Assembly: GCA_036279295.1 (NCBI GenBank)
Contig: DASUJK010000432.1
Span: 1 to 17,854 of the forward strand
DNA length: 17,854 nt
Direction: 5' to 3'
From: DATEPR01 sp036279295
GTDB lineage: Bacteria; Actinomycetota; Actinomycetes; Mycobacteriales; Pseudonocardiaceae
The position numbers were made by a program, and so were the translations under genes. This document shows positions 5,555 through 12,689 of the stretch, piece after piece; position 1 is the first letter of the stretch, and every line of letters starts with the position of its first letter. The notes beneath the pieces are model-generated. The model did not search any database, was not told the origin of the DNA, and saw only the letters and a list, made by a program, of their open reading frames with translations.

Positions 5555-7753
5555 CTATGATTTCTCCAGGTACTCCGCACGCTCGTCGTCGACCAGTTCG
5601 GACACCATCCGGGCCAGTCCCGGGTGGCCGGCCAGCGTCGGATCGGCGCCGACGAGTTCCCGTGCGTCGGCCCGTGCCTGCTCGATGACGTCCTGGTCGC
5701 GCAGCAGCGACAGCATGCGCAGCGAGCTGCGGCCCGACTGTGCCGCACCGAGAATGTCGCCCTCGCGGCGCATCTCCAGGTCCAGTTGCGCCAGTTCGAA
5801 ACCGTCCAGCGCGGACGCCACCGCGTCGAGTCGTTCCCTGGTTGCCGTGCCAGCGGGCACTTCGCTGACCAGCAGGCACAGGCCGGGCGCACTGCCTCGG
5901 CCGACCCGGCCACGCAACTGGTGCAGCTGGCTGACTCCGAACCGGTCGGCGTCCATGATGGCCATGACTGTGGCGTTGGGCACGTTGACGCCGACCTCGA
6001 CCACCGTCGTCGCGACGAGCACGTCGACGTCACCGGCCGCGAACGCCCGCATCACGGTGTCCTTCTCATCGGCCGGTAGGCGGCCGTGCAGCACCTCGAT
6101 CCGCAGGCCGGCCAGCGGCCCGTCGGCCAGTGCCGGTGCGACATCCGTGACGGCCAGCGGTGACCTGCGGTCGGACTCGTCGTCGGCGGGCGGTTCACCG
6201 TCCGGGCCGGCCGCGTTTACGTCCTCCGCGGTCGAGCTGCCGTCGCCGATCCGGGGACACACCACATAGGCCTGATGACCGGCGGCGACTTCTTCCCTGA
6301 TCCGGCGCCACGCCCGCTCCAGCCAACTCGGCTTCTCCGCGGCCGGCACGACGGACGTGGTGATCGGCGAGCGGCCGGCCGGCAGTTCGCGCAGCGCGGA
6401 GGTCTCCAGGTCGCCGTACACGGTCATCGCGACGGTCCTCGGGATCGGCGTCGCCGTCATCACCAGCACGTGCGGGCTGCCGTCCGAACCTGCCCTGGCG
6501 CGCAGCGCGTCCCGCTGCTCGACACCGAACCGGTGCTGCTCGTCCACCACGACGAAGCCGAGATCGGCGAACGTGACCTTGTCCTGGATGAGCGCGTGCG
6601 TACCGACCACGATGCCGGCCGCGCCACTGGCCGCGTCCAGCATGGCCTGTCTGCGCTGCGCTGCGTTCAGTGAACCGGTGAGCAGCGTGAGCCGGGTGGC
6701 CCGCTCGGCGGCGCCGAGTTCACCGGCATGCGCGAGGTCGCCGAGCAGTTCGGCGAGTGACCGGGCATGTTGTGCCGCAAGGACTTCGGTCGGCGCGAGC
6801 ATCGCGGCCTGCCGGCCGGAGTCGACCACCTGGAGCATGGCGCGCAGCGCGACGAGCGTCTTGCCGGACCCGACCTCACCCTGCAACAGGCGGTTCATCG
6901 GGTGCACGCCGGACAGGTCCTCGGTGATCGCGGCGCCGACCTCCTCCTGACCCGCGGTCAGCGTGAACGGCAGTCGGGCGTCGAACGCGTCCAGCAGACC
7001 ACCGGCCACCGGTGGACACGCCGGTGCAGGCCGGTCCCCGGCGGACAGCCTGCGCTGCGCCAGAACCAGTTGCACGGCAAGGGCTTCGTCCCACTTGAGC
7101 CGCGCGCTGGCCCACGCCACGGTGGCACGGGTGTCCGGCTGGTGGATGCCGCGCAGCGCCTCCTCAAGACCGGACAGGCGGTGCCGCGAGCGAATGGCGG
7201 CGGGCAGCGGGTCCTCGGCGCCGTCCCACTGGTCCAGGATCTGGCGCACGCACTTCTCGATGGCCCACGTCTGCACGCCTGCGGCGGCCGGGTAGATCGG
7301 GGTCAGCTTCCTGGCGAAGTCCTCCACAGTGGACTCGTCGGAGTTCTCGTCCAGCAGCTCGTACTCCGGGTTGGCCAGTTGCAGATTGCCCCGGAACGCG
7401 GTGACCTTGCCGGCGAACAGGCCTTCCCGGCCGGGCAGCAGCTCCCGCTCGCGCCATGCCTGGTTGAAGAACGTGCAGCTCAAGGGCCGCACGCCGTCGG
7501 TGATCCGCACTTCGAGGATCGTGCCGCGCCTGCTGCGCATGGTGCGCTTGGCCACCCGCTCGACCTTGGCCAGCACGGTCGCGTGCTCACCGATCTCCAG
7601 GCCGGCCACGTTGGTCAGCTCACCGCGTTCGGCGTACCGGCGCGGGTAGTGCCGCAGCAGGTCGCCCACGGTGTGCAGGTCCAGCGCGGACGCCAGCGCG
7701 TCGGAGGTCTTCTTGCCCAGCAGGCCGGCCAGCGAGTCGGTCAGTGCCGCCAT
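5555..7753 (-). CDS. recG: ATP-dependent DNA helicase RecG
   Basis: RecG is a superfamily 2 helicase that reverses stalled replication forks and processes branched DNA. The 732-residue product has an N-terminal wedge/OB-fold region (about 1-200, FFNQAWRERELLPG near 95-108), Walker A GEVGSGKT (292-299), the DEQH box (404-407), motif III TATPIPRT (433-440), and the C-terminal helicase motifs TTVVEVGVNVPNAT (582-594) and QLHQLRGRVGRG (609-620). Between about 503 and 548 there is an acidic, Gly/Pro/Ala-rich insertion that extends the second helicase domain. ATG 7753 starts five bases after the stop of the DAK gene, and its GGAG ribosome site overlaps that stop, so the two are translationally coupled. 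The same neighbour pair is found in Bacillus (yloV-recG cluster). Confidence 0.96.
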   Translation of the reverse strand: MAALTDSLAGLLGKKTSDALASALDLHTVGDLLRHYPRRYAERGELTNVAGLEIGEHATVLAKVERVAKRTMRSRRGTILEVRITDGVRPLSCTFFNQAWRERELLPGREGLFAGKVTAFRGNLQLANPEYELLDENSDESTVEDFARKLTPIYPAAAGVQTWAIEKCVRQILDQWDGAEDPLPAAIRSRHRLSGLEEALRGIHQPDTRATVAWASARLKWDEALAVQLVLAQRRLSAGDRPAPACPPVAGGLLDAFDARLPFTLTAGQEEVGAAITEDLSGVHPMNRLLQGEVGSGKTLVALRAMLQVVDSGRQAAMLAPTEVLAAQHARSLAELLGDLAHAGELGAAERATRLTLLTGSLNAAQRRQAMLDAASGAAGIVVGTHALIQDKVTFADLGFVVVDEQHRFGVEQRDALRARAGSDGSPHVLVMTATPIPRTVAMTVYGDLETSALRELPAGRSPITTSVVPAAEKPSWLERAWRRIREEVAAGHQAYVVCPRIGDGSSTAEDVNAAGPDGEPPADDESDRRSPLAVTDVAPALADGPLAGLRIEVLHGRLPADEKDTVMRAFAAGDVDVLVATTVVEVGVNVPNATVMAIMDADRFGVSQLHQLRGRVGRGSAPGLCLLVSEVPAGTATRERLDAVASALDGFELAQLDLEMRREGDILGAAQSGRSSLRMLSLLRDQDVIEQARADARELVGADPTLAGHPGLARMVSELVDDERAEYLEKS

Positions 7754-7758
7754 GTTCC

Positions 7759-9375
7759 CTACTCCACACCCAGCAACAGGATCGAACCCGCCTGGCCACC
7801 CGGATAGCCGGTGAACTCGACCTCCCGGTGTTCGGCGCGCACGTGTTCGGCCAGCTCGTCGGCCAGGTCGACGGGGGCGCCGGCGCCGGGCAGCGCGGTG
7901 ACCAGCTCGCCACCGCCGGCCAGCATGCGGTCCACCAGCTTCCGCGCGGCACCGAACACCGTGTCCGTGTCGGCAGGACCGGCTTCGATGAGCACGATCT
8001 CACCGTCCAGCAGGCCGAGCACGTCACCGGGCTGACAGACACCCACCCAGGTGATGCCCTGTTCCCTGGCCACCAGCACCTCACCGCGCCGGGTCGCGGC
8101 CGCGGCCTCGGCCATCGCCACCACGTCCTCACCCGGTCGACGGCTGGCGTCGTGCACGGCCAGCGCGGCCAACCCCTGCACCGGGGACGCGGTCGGCACC
8201 ACGATGACGTCCTGACCGGCCCGGACCGCCTCGGCGGCCGCGTCGGCCAACATCTCGTCCAGCCCGGTCACGTTGGGCAGCACGGTCACGTGCGACGCCT
8301 GGGTACCGGCGATCACGGCGACCAGATCGGCCACCGCGGGCATGTCGCCATCCTCGGGCAGGGCCAGCACGGCGGCTCCCTCGGCACGGAACAGTTCGGC
8401 CACACCGACACCTTGCACCAGTGCCACGACAGCCCGCTCCACGGCGAACCGGGACGATGCCTCGGCCACCTGGTCGTCGAAGCGGACCACGGCGATCCGG
8501 TGCGGCCGACCCGCGTCGATGCCGGCCTCGATCGCGGCGCCGATGTCGTTGCAGTGCAGGTGCACGGCCCAGGTGCCGACGCCGTCGCCCACCACGGACA
8601 CGCAGTCACCGAGCCTGCGCAGATCGGCGCGCAGCCGGTCCGCCTCGGCGTCGGCCACTCCGTCGAGCGCGAACATCACCTCGTAGGCGTACTCCGTCGA
8701 ACCTGCTTCCCGAGCCAGGTGCAGGGCGTCCATTTCACGCGGGTTCCGTTGTGGCACAACGGTTTCCACCACAGGTCGATCGCCGCCGCCGGTCTCGACG
8801 GCCAATTCGTCCAACACCAGGACCAGACCCTGCGCACCGGCGTCCACCACACCGGCCCTGGCCAACGCGTCCAACTGGCTCGACGTGCCGGCCAGTGCCT
8901 TGCCGGCCGCCTCGGCCGCGCTGCCGAGCAGATCGGCGGGGGTGTCGCCGGTCGCCGCTGCCGCTGCCGCGTGCAGCACGGTCAGCATGGTGCCCGGCGC
9001 CGGGTCGCTGACCGCCTTGGCCGCCAGTTCGTCCGCCCTGGCCAGCGCGGCCCGCACGTCGTCCGGGCGGGGGCCGAGCACCTCGGCCAGTCCACGCAGC
9101 ACCTGCGACAGGATCACCCCGGAGTTGCCGCGGGCCCCGGCCAGCGCGCCACGGGCCAGCGCCGACCACACGGCCGTCGGGTCGTCGTCCTCGGTGGCCA
9201 CCCGGGCGGCGGCGTCCTCGGCCGAACGCATCGTGCCCAGCATGTTGCTACCGGTGTCCCGATCGGCCACCGGGAACACGTTGATCCGGTTGATGGCGTC
9301 CCGGTGCTCGTCCAGGGTCCGCACGCATGCGGCCGCCCACCTGCGCACCGCTGCTGCGTCCAACGCGTGCGGCAC
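7759..9375 (-). CDS. DAK-family kinase, FakA/YloV-like (probable fatty acid kinase subunit)
   Basis: FakA of Firmicutes phosphorylates fatty acids bound to FakB (DegV-family) proteins; its homologues combine an N-terminal DhaL/DAK2 ATP-binding domain with a C-terminal DAK1_2-type region. The 538-residue product has the DhaL metal motif INVFPVADRDTGSNM (31-45), with the conserved aspartates at 38 and 40, and ALAGARGNSGVILSQ in the same domain. The most usual form of the motif is VPDGDTGTNM, so the Pro, Gly and Thr are changed to Ala, Arg and Ser. Start: the frame stays open upstream as far as 9675, antisense to rpmB. However, GTG 9375 has a perfect AGGAGG (9384-9389) eight bases before it and gives the family N terminus (HALDAAAVRRW). 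It heads an operon with recG and diverges from rpmB, the same order as rpmB-yloV-recG in Firmicutes. No FakB gene is present in this window. Confidence 0.88.
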   Translation of the reverse strand: MPHALDAAAVRRWAAACVRTLDEHRDAINRINVFPVADRDTGSNMLGTMRSAEDAAARVATEDDDPTAVWSALARGALAGARGNSGVILSQVLRGLAEVLGPRPDDVRAALARADELAAKAVSDPAPGTMLTVLHAAAAAATGDTPADLLGSAAEAAGKALAGTSSQLDALARAGVVDAGAQGLVLVLDELAVETGGGDRPVVETVVPQRNPREMDALHLAREAGSTEYAYEVMFALDGVADAEADRLRADLRRLGDCVSVVGDGVGTWAVHLHCNDIGAAIEAGIDAGRPHRIAVVRFDDQVAEASSRFAVERAVVALVQGVGVAELFRAEGAAVLALPEDGDMPAVADLVAVIAGTQASHVTVLPNVTGLDEMLADAAAEAVRAGQDVIVVPTASPVQGLAALAVHDASRRPGEDVVAMAEAAAATRRGEVLVAREQGITWVGVCQPGDVLGLLDGEIVLIEAGPADTDTVFGAARKLVDRMLAGGGELVTALPGAGAPVDLADELAEHVRAEHREVEFTGYPGGQAGSILLLGVE

Positions 9376-9425
9376 CTGGAGGACCTCCTGAAGTAGTCTG
9401 CCGGCTGATCCGGACCCGACCATCG

Positions 9426-9455
9426 AGGGTAGCCGGGGGTGGTTTGCCCGGCGCA
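9426..9455 (-). promoter_or_regulatory. Candidate promoter of the DAK-recG operon
   Basis: On the minus strand a TACCCT hexamer (complement of 9426-9431) lies about 50 bases before the GTG start, with a poor -35 (TGCGCC, complement of 9450-9455) 18 bases further upstream. It is divergent from the rpmB promoter, which carries the same -10 hexamer. Support is motif-only. Confidence 0.35.
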
Positions 9456-9473
9456 TTCGCGACGGGTTACCCT
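9444..9473 (+). promoter_or_regulatory. Candidate rpmB promoter
   Basis: TTGCCC (9444-9449) and TACCCT (9468-9473) are separated by 18 bases, a reasonable housekeeping-sigma promoter for an actinobacterium. Transcription would start near 9480 and give a leader of about 98 bases before rpmB. Confidence 0.45.
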
Positions 9474-9483
9474 GGCACAAGTC

Positions 9484-9500
9484 GCCCGGCTCAGCCGGGC
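9484..9500 (+). other. Leader hairpin of rpmB
   Basis: GCCCGGC (9484-9490) pairs perfectly with GCCGGGC (9494-9500) around loop TCA, only a few bases after the predicted transcription start. No T tract follows, so it is more likely a 5'-stabilising or regulatory structure than a terminator. Confidence 0.45.
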
Positions 9501-9577
9501 TCATGTGTGTGCGATGCGGTGGCCCGTCATCCGGGTGCACGTCCACACCATCAATCTGACCTGAAGGAGTGTTTGAC

Positions 9578-9769
9578 GTGGCTGCCGTTTGCGACGTCTG
9601 TGGCAAGAGGCCCGGCTTCGGCAATTCAGTCCCGAATTCGCAGAAGCGCACCCGTCGCCGGTGGAACCCGAACATTCAGCCCGTGCGCGCCAAGATCGGC
9701 ATCTCGCAGCGCAAGCGGCTGAAGGTGTGCACGTCGTGCATCAAGGCCGGCAAGGTCACCAGGGGCTGA
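9578..9769 (+). CDS. rpmB: 50S ribosomal protein L28, zinc-ribbon (C+) type
   Basis: Small protein of the large ribosomal subunit, 63 residues. The opening AAVCDVCGKRPGFG, the middle RRWNPNIQPVRA and the end VCTSCIKAGKVTRG are hallmark L28 sequence. Cysteines at 5, 8, 51 and 54 form two CxxC pairs, so this is the zinc-binding form; many actinobacteria also have a cysteine-free, zinc-repressed paralogue elsewhere. Start: ATG 9569 overlaps the ribosome-binding site, while GTG 9578 has GAAGGAG (9563-9569) eight bases upstream and gives the standard N terminus. It ends at a strong shared terminator with the convergent sigma factor gene. Confidence 0.97.
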   Translation: MAAVCDVCGKRPGFGNSVPNSQKRTRRRWNPNIQPVRAKIGISQRKRLKVCTSCIKAGKVTRG

Positions 9770-9782
9770 GCACCAAGCTGAC

Positions 9783-9815
9783 ACAGCCCGGACGAGCCAC
9801 GCTCGTCCGGGCTGT
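9783..9815. terminator. Perfect 15-bp terminator hairpin between rpmB and the sigma factor gene
   Basis: Bases 9783-9797 are the exact reverse complement of 9801-9815, with loop CAC, and a TTT run (9815-9817) follows on the plus strand. It lies 13 bases after the rpmB stop and 3 bases after the stop of the convergent sigma gene, so it can serve both. Confidence 0.8.
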
Positions 9816-9818
9816 TTG

Positions 9819-11057
9819 CTATGCGCTGACCTCGGCGATTCGACGCTCCAGGTAGCGGCGCTCCACGTCGGTGGGCGCCAGTTCGAGCGCGGCCCGGTAG
9901 GCATCGGCCGCCTCGGCACGCCGGTCCAGCCTGCGCAGCAGGTCGGCGCGGGTGGCCGGCAGCAGGTAGTAGTCCGGCAGCGCGTCCGCAACGGCGTCCA
10001 CCAGCACGAGTCCGACTGCCGGGCCATCGGCCATGGCCACCGCGACCGCCCGGTTCAGCTCGACCACCGGTGACGGCACGAACCGGGCCAACTGGCCGTA
10101 CAGCGCCGCGATCTGTGGCCAGTCCGTGTCCACGGCCTTGGTTGCGGTCGCGTGACAGGCCGCGATGGCCGCCTGCACCTGGTACGGCCCCGGCCTGCCC
10201 CGGCGCAGCGTGGCATCCAGCAGCTCGATCCCCCTGGCGATCTCACCAGCGTCCCAGCGGGTCCGGTCCTCGTCCGCCAACGTCACCAGTTCGCCGTCGC
10301 TGTCCAGCCGGGCCGGCCGCCGGGCGTCGTGCAACAGCAGCAGCGACAGCAGACCGACGGCCTCCGGCTCGTCCGGCATCAGCCCGACCAGCGTCTCGGC
10401 CAGCGCGATGGCCTCGGCACACAGCCGCTGCCGCATCAGGTCGGCGCCCGCCGTGGCCGCATACCCCTCGTTGAACAGCAGATACAGCACGGCGAGCACG
10501 GCCGATGTCCGCTCCGGCAGCAGGTGGGCGGGCGGCACCCGGTAGGGAATGCGGGCGTTGCGGATCTTCTGCTTGGCCCGGACCAGGCGCTTGGCCATCG
10601 TCGGCTCCGGGACCAGGAACGCCCGCGCGATCTCGGCGGTGCTCAGCCCGGTGAGTGTGCGCAGGGTGAGCGCGACCTTCGCCTCCAACGGCAGCGCGGG
10701 GTGGCAGCAGGTGAAGATCAGCCGGAGGCGGTCGTCGGGAATGCCGCTGTCGTCAGAATTGATACTGCTGGGGACCGGTTCGTCAGATGCGGTCAGCTCG
10801 GCCACCTCCCGCAGTTTGTTGGCCTCGGTGGTCGAGCGACGCAGCCGGTCCAGCGCCCGGTTGCGGGCCGAGGTGGTCAGCCAGGCACCGGGCTTGCGTG
10901 GGACGCCGTCGCGCGGCCAGTTCACCAGCGCCTGCGCGAAGGCGTCCTGCACACATTCCTCCGCCAGATCCCAGTCGCCGGTCATGCGGATCAGGGTCGC
11001 CACGATGCGACCCCACTCCGCACGGAAGACGGCCGCGACCTCGGCCTCCACATCCAT
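9819..11057 (-). CDS. ECF42-type RNA polymerase sigma factor with C-terminal TPR-like extension
   Basis: Alternative sigma factor of 412 residues, about twice the length of a simple ECF sigma. Sigma region 2 spans roughly 10-75 (GDWDLAEECVQDAFAQAL, PGAWLTTSARNRALDRLRR). Region 4 is at about 110-168, with the helix-turn-helix TGLSTAEIARAFLVPEPTMAKRL. The remaining ~240 residues are helical and carry motifs I associate with the ECF42 group: YLLFNEGY (192-199), LLHDARRPAR (241-250) and ADEDRTRWD (261-269). They end in a TPR-like repeat (AEAADAYRAALELAPTD). ECF42 factors are known to pair with DGPF proteins rather than anti-sigma factors, and a DGPF gene lies directly upstream with a 3-base gap. 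ATG 11057 has only a weak ribosome site, consistent with translational coupling. The inducing signal cannot be inferred. Confidence 0.93.
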   Translation of the reverse strand: MDVEAEVAAVFRAEWGRIVATLIRMTGDWDLAEECVQDAFAQALVNWPRDGVPRKPGAWLTTSARNRALDRLRRSTTEANKLREVAELTASDEPVPSSINSDDSGIPDDRLRLIFTCCHPALPLEAKVALTLRTLTGLSTAEIARAFLVPEPTMAKRLVRAKQKIRNARIPYRVPPAHLLPERTSAVLAVLYLLFNEGYAATAGADLMRQRLCAEAIALAETLVGLMPDEPEAVGLLSLLLLHDARRPARLDSDGELVTLADEDRTRWDAGEIARGIELLDATLRRGRPGPYQVQAAIAACHATATKAVDTDWPQIAALYGQLARFVPSPVVELNRAVAVAMADGPAVGLVLVDAVADALPDYYLLPATRADLLRRLDRRAEAADAYRAALELAPTDVERRYLERRIAEVSA

Positions 11058-11060
11058 CTG

Positions 11061-11384
11061 TCAGTCCAGCGGCCAGAGCGGCCGCACCTCGACGGCGCCG
11101 AAGTGGGCCACGGGGTGCTTCGACGCGATGTCGATGGCCTCGTCCAGGTCGGCGCACTCGATCAGGTCGAAACCCGCGATGTGCTCCCTGGTCTCGGCGA
11201 ACGGACCGTCGGACAGCAGTACCTCACCGTCCCGGTTGCGTACGGTCGTCGCATCGGTGACGGGCCGCATCCGGTCACCGTCCAGCCGCCGACTCCCGAC
11301 CTCGGCCAGCCAGTCCTCGATGTCCGGCAGGTTCGCGGGCACCACGGCGTCGGGAGCGGCGGTGATCAGCAGCATGTACTTCAT
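11061..11384 (-). CDS. DGPF-domain (YCII-related) protein, partner of the ECF42 sigma factor
   Basis: The 107-residue product has the compact YCII-like fold signature and the name-giving tetrapeptide in LLSDGPFAETREHIAGF (DGPF at 59-62). It begins MKYMLLITAAPD, as these proteins usually do, and ends EVRPLWPLD. Genes of this type occur next to ECF42 sigma factors across actinobacteria and are their main known targets; the biochemical role of the protein is unsettled. The start is well supported: GGAGGA (complement of 11391-11396) lies six bases before ATG 11384. The long upstream extension of the frame is antisense-type sequence over ung and is not used. It is the first gene of a two-gene unit with the sigma factor. 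Confidence 0.9.
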   Translation of the reverse strand: MKYMLLITAAPDAVVPANLPDIEDWLAEVGSRRLDGDRMRPVTDATTVRNRDGEVLLSDGPFAETREHIAGFDLIECADLDEAIDIASKHPVAHFGAVEVRPLWPLD

Positions 11385-11418
11385 GGTGTCTCCTCCATCG
11401 GTCGCATTCTCACCACAA

Positions 11419-11446
11419 CGACGAACGAGATGCACCGTGAAGGACA
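11419..11446 (-). promoter_or_regulatory. Possible ECF-type promoter of the DGPF-sigma unit
   Basis: On the minus strand TGTCCT (complement of 11441-11446) is followed after 17 bases by CGTCG (complement of 11419-11423). I recall ECF42 targets as having a TGTCGA-like -35 and a CGA/TC -10; the -35 here matches at four of six positions. The 76-base gap after ung leaves room for a separate promoter. A better -35 word, GGTCGA at about 11455-11460, has no partner at a suitable distance. Confidence 0.25.
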
Positions 11447-11460
11447 CCGCGGACATCGAC

Positions 11461-12138
11461 CTACGGCAGTTTCCAGTCCACGGGATCAGCACCCTGTTCG
11501 GCGAGCAGTGCGTTCGTCCTGCTGAACGGCCGGGAACCGAAGAACCCGCCGGACGCGGACATCGGACTCGGGTGTGCCGACTCGACAGCGGGCAGGCTGC
11601 CCAGCAGTGGCCGCAGGTTGCGCGCGTTGCGGCCCCACAGGATCGCCACCAGTGGTTCACCGCGCCCGGCCAGGGCCTTGATCGCCTGCTCGGTGATCTC
11701 CTCCCACCCCTTGCCCTGGTGCGAGTTCGGCCGGCCGGGCGCCACGGTGAGCGCCCTGTTCAGCAGCAGCACACCGCGTTCGGTCCACGGCGACAGGTCA
11801 CCGTTGCTCGGCGGCGGGTAGCCGAGGTCGTTCTGGTACTCCTGGAAGATGTTGATCAGACTCTTCGGTATCGGCCGCACATCAGGGGCCACCGAGAAAC
11901 TCAGGCCGACCGGGTGCCCTGGCGTCGGGTACGGGTCCTGGCCGACGATCAGCACCCGCACCTGGTGGAACGGCTGCTGGAAGGCACGCAGCACGTTCTC
12001 GCCCGCCGGCAGGTAACGACGACCTGCCGCCACTTCGGCGCGCAGGAAATCGCCCATCGCCGTGATCCGGTCCGCCACCGGGGCCAGCGCTTCGGCCCAG
12101 TCCGGTGCCACTACTTCCTCAAGGGGACGTCCCACCAC
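11461..12138 (-). CDS. ung: Uracil-DNA glycosylase, family 1
   Basis: Removes uracil from DNA to start base-excision repair, important in a GC-rich genome with frequent cytosine deamination. The 225-residue product carries the water-activating loop VGQDPYPTPG (65-74, catalytic Asp68), the LNRALTV strand (126-132), and the DNA-intercalation loop HPSPMSA (189-195). Its length matches other actinobacterial Ung proteins (about 227). Start: an upstream in-frame ATG at 12231 lies inside the preceding gene, so GTG 12138 (or the adjacent GTG 12135) is chosen; it gives the family N terminus VVGRPLEEVVAPDWAEAL. No Shine-Dalgarno sequence precedes it, but TAGAGT lies eight bases upstream, so a leaderless message in addition to operon read-through is possible. 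It is the last gene of the thiL operon. Confidence 0.95.
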   Translation of the reverse strand: MVGRPLEEVVAPDWAEALAPVADRITAMGDFLRAEVAAGRRYLPAGENVLRAFQQPFHQVRVLIVGQDPYPTPGHPVGLSFSVAPDVRPIPKSLINIFQEYQNDLGYPPPSNGDLSPWTERGVLLLNRALTVAPGRPNSHQGKGWEEITEQAIKALAGRGEPLVAILWGRNARNLRPLLGSLPAVESAHPSPMSASGGFFGSRPFSRTNALLAEQGADPVDWKLP

Positions 12139-12149
12139 GGCCGGTAACT

Positions 12150-12680
12150 CTAGAGTCCCCGGTCCAGCCTGCGCAGCTTGGCCCGGAACACGCCGATGTT
12201 CGCCACGTACTTGTCCACGATGGCCTGCCACGCGTGTTCGGGCACCTCATAACCCTCGCGCACCTTCGCGGGCACGCCGAGTGCCATCCGCCGGGCGGGC
12301 ACGTGGCCGTTGAACGACACCACGGCACCGGCGCCGACGATCGCGCCCTCCTCGACGACGGACCCGTTCAGCACCACCGAACCCGACGCGATCAGGCAGT
12401 GGTCGGCGATGGTGGCGCCCTCGATGTGCACGTTGTGGCCGATCACGCACTCCCTGCCGATGACGGCGGGCGTGTACTCCGTGCAGTGGATCACGGTGCC
12501 GTCCTGCACGCTGGTGCGCTCGCCGATGTCGATATGGCCGTAGTCGCCACGCAACACCGCCTGTGGCCACACCGAGGCGAACGCGCCGATCCGCACGTCC
12601 CCGATGACCGTCGCGTCCGGATGGACGTAGGCGTCGGAATCGATCTCCGGTTCCAGTTCACCCAAGGCGTAGATCGGCAC
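12150..12680 (-). CDS. Gamma-carbonic-anhydrase-like hexapeptide-repeat protein
   Basis: The 176-residue product is a left-handed beta-helix with hexapeptide repeats (VIGDVRIGAFASVWPQAVLRGD, VIGRECVIGHNVHIEGATIADHCLIASGSVV) and a C-terminal helix. This is the architecture of the gamma-carbonic anhydrase / YrdA / PaaY family. Conserved Arg44 and Asp46 (LRGD), Gln59, and metal ligands His65 (VIH) and His82 (IGH) are present. The third canonical histidine, five residues after His82 (IGHxxxxHG), is glutamate here (Glu87), with His85 nearby. Carbonic anhydrase activity is therefore uncertain. GTG 12680 has AAGGAG five bases upstream, overlapping the stop of the GNAT gene nine bases before. It is the third gene in the thiL-GNAT-gammaCA-ung operon, 11 bases before ung. 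Confidence 0.9.
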   Translation of the reverse strand: MPIYALGELEPEIDSDAYVHPDATVIGDVRIGAFASVWPQAVLRGDYGHIDIGERTSVQDGTVIHCTEYTPAVIGRECVIGHNVHIEGATIADHCLIASGSVVLNGSVVEEGAIVGAGAVVSFNGHVPARRMALGVPAKVREGYEVPEHAWQAIVDKYVANIGVFRAKLRRLDRGL

Positions 12681-12689
12681 AATCGCTCC

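Noticed and set aside
7744..9396. 550-codon plus-strand open frame
   Set aside because: Antisense to the DAK gene, composed of Gly/His/Arg/Gln-rich sequence with no motif or ribosome site.
9376..9675. Longer N terminus for the DAK protein
   Set aside because: The extension is antisense to rpmB and its leader; GTG 9375 has an ideal AGGAGG and matches the family start.
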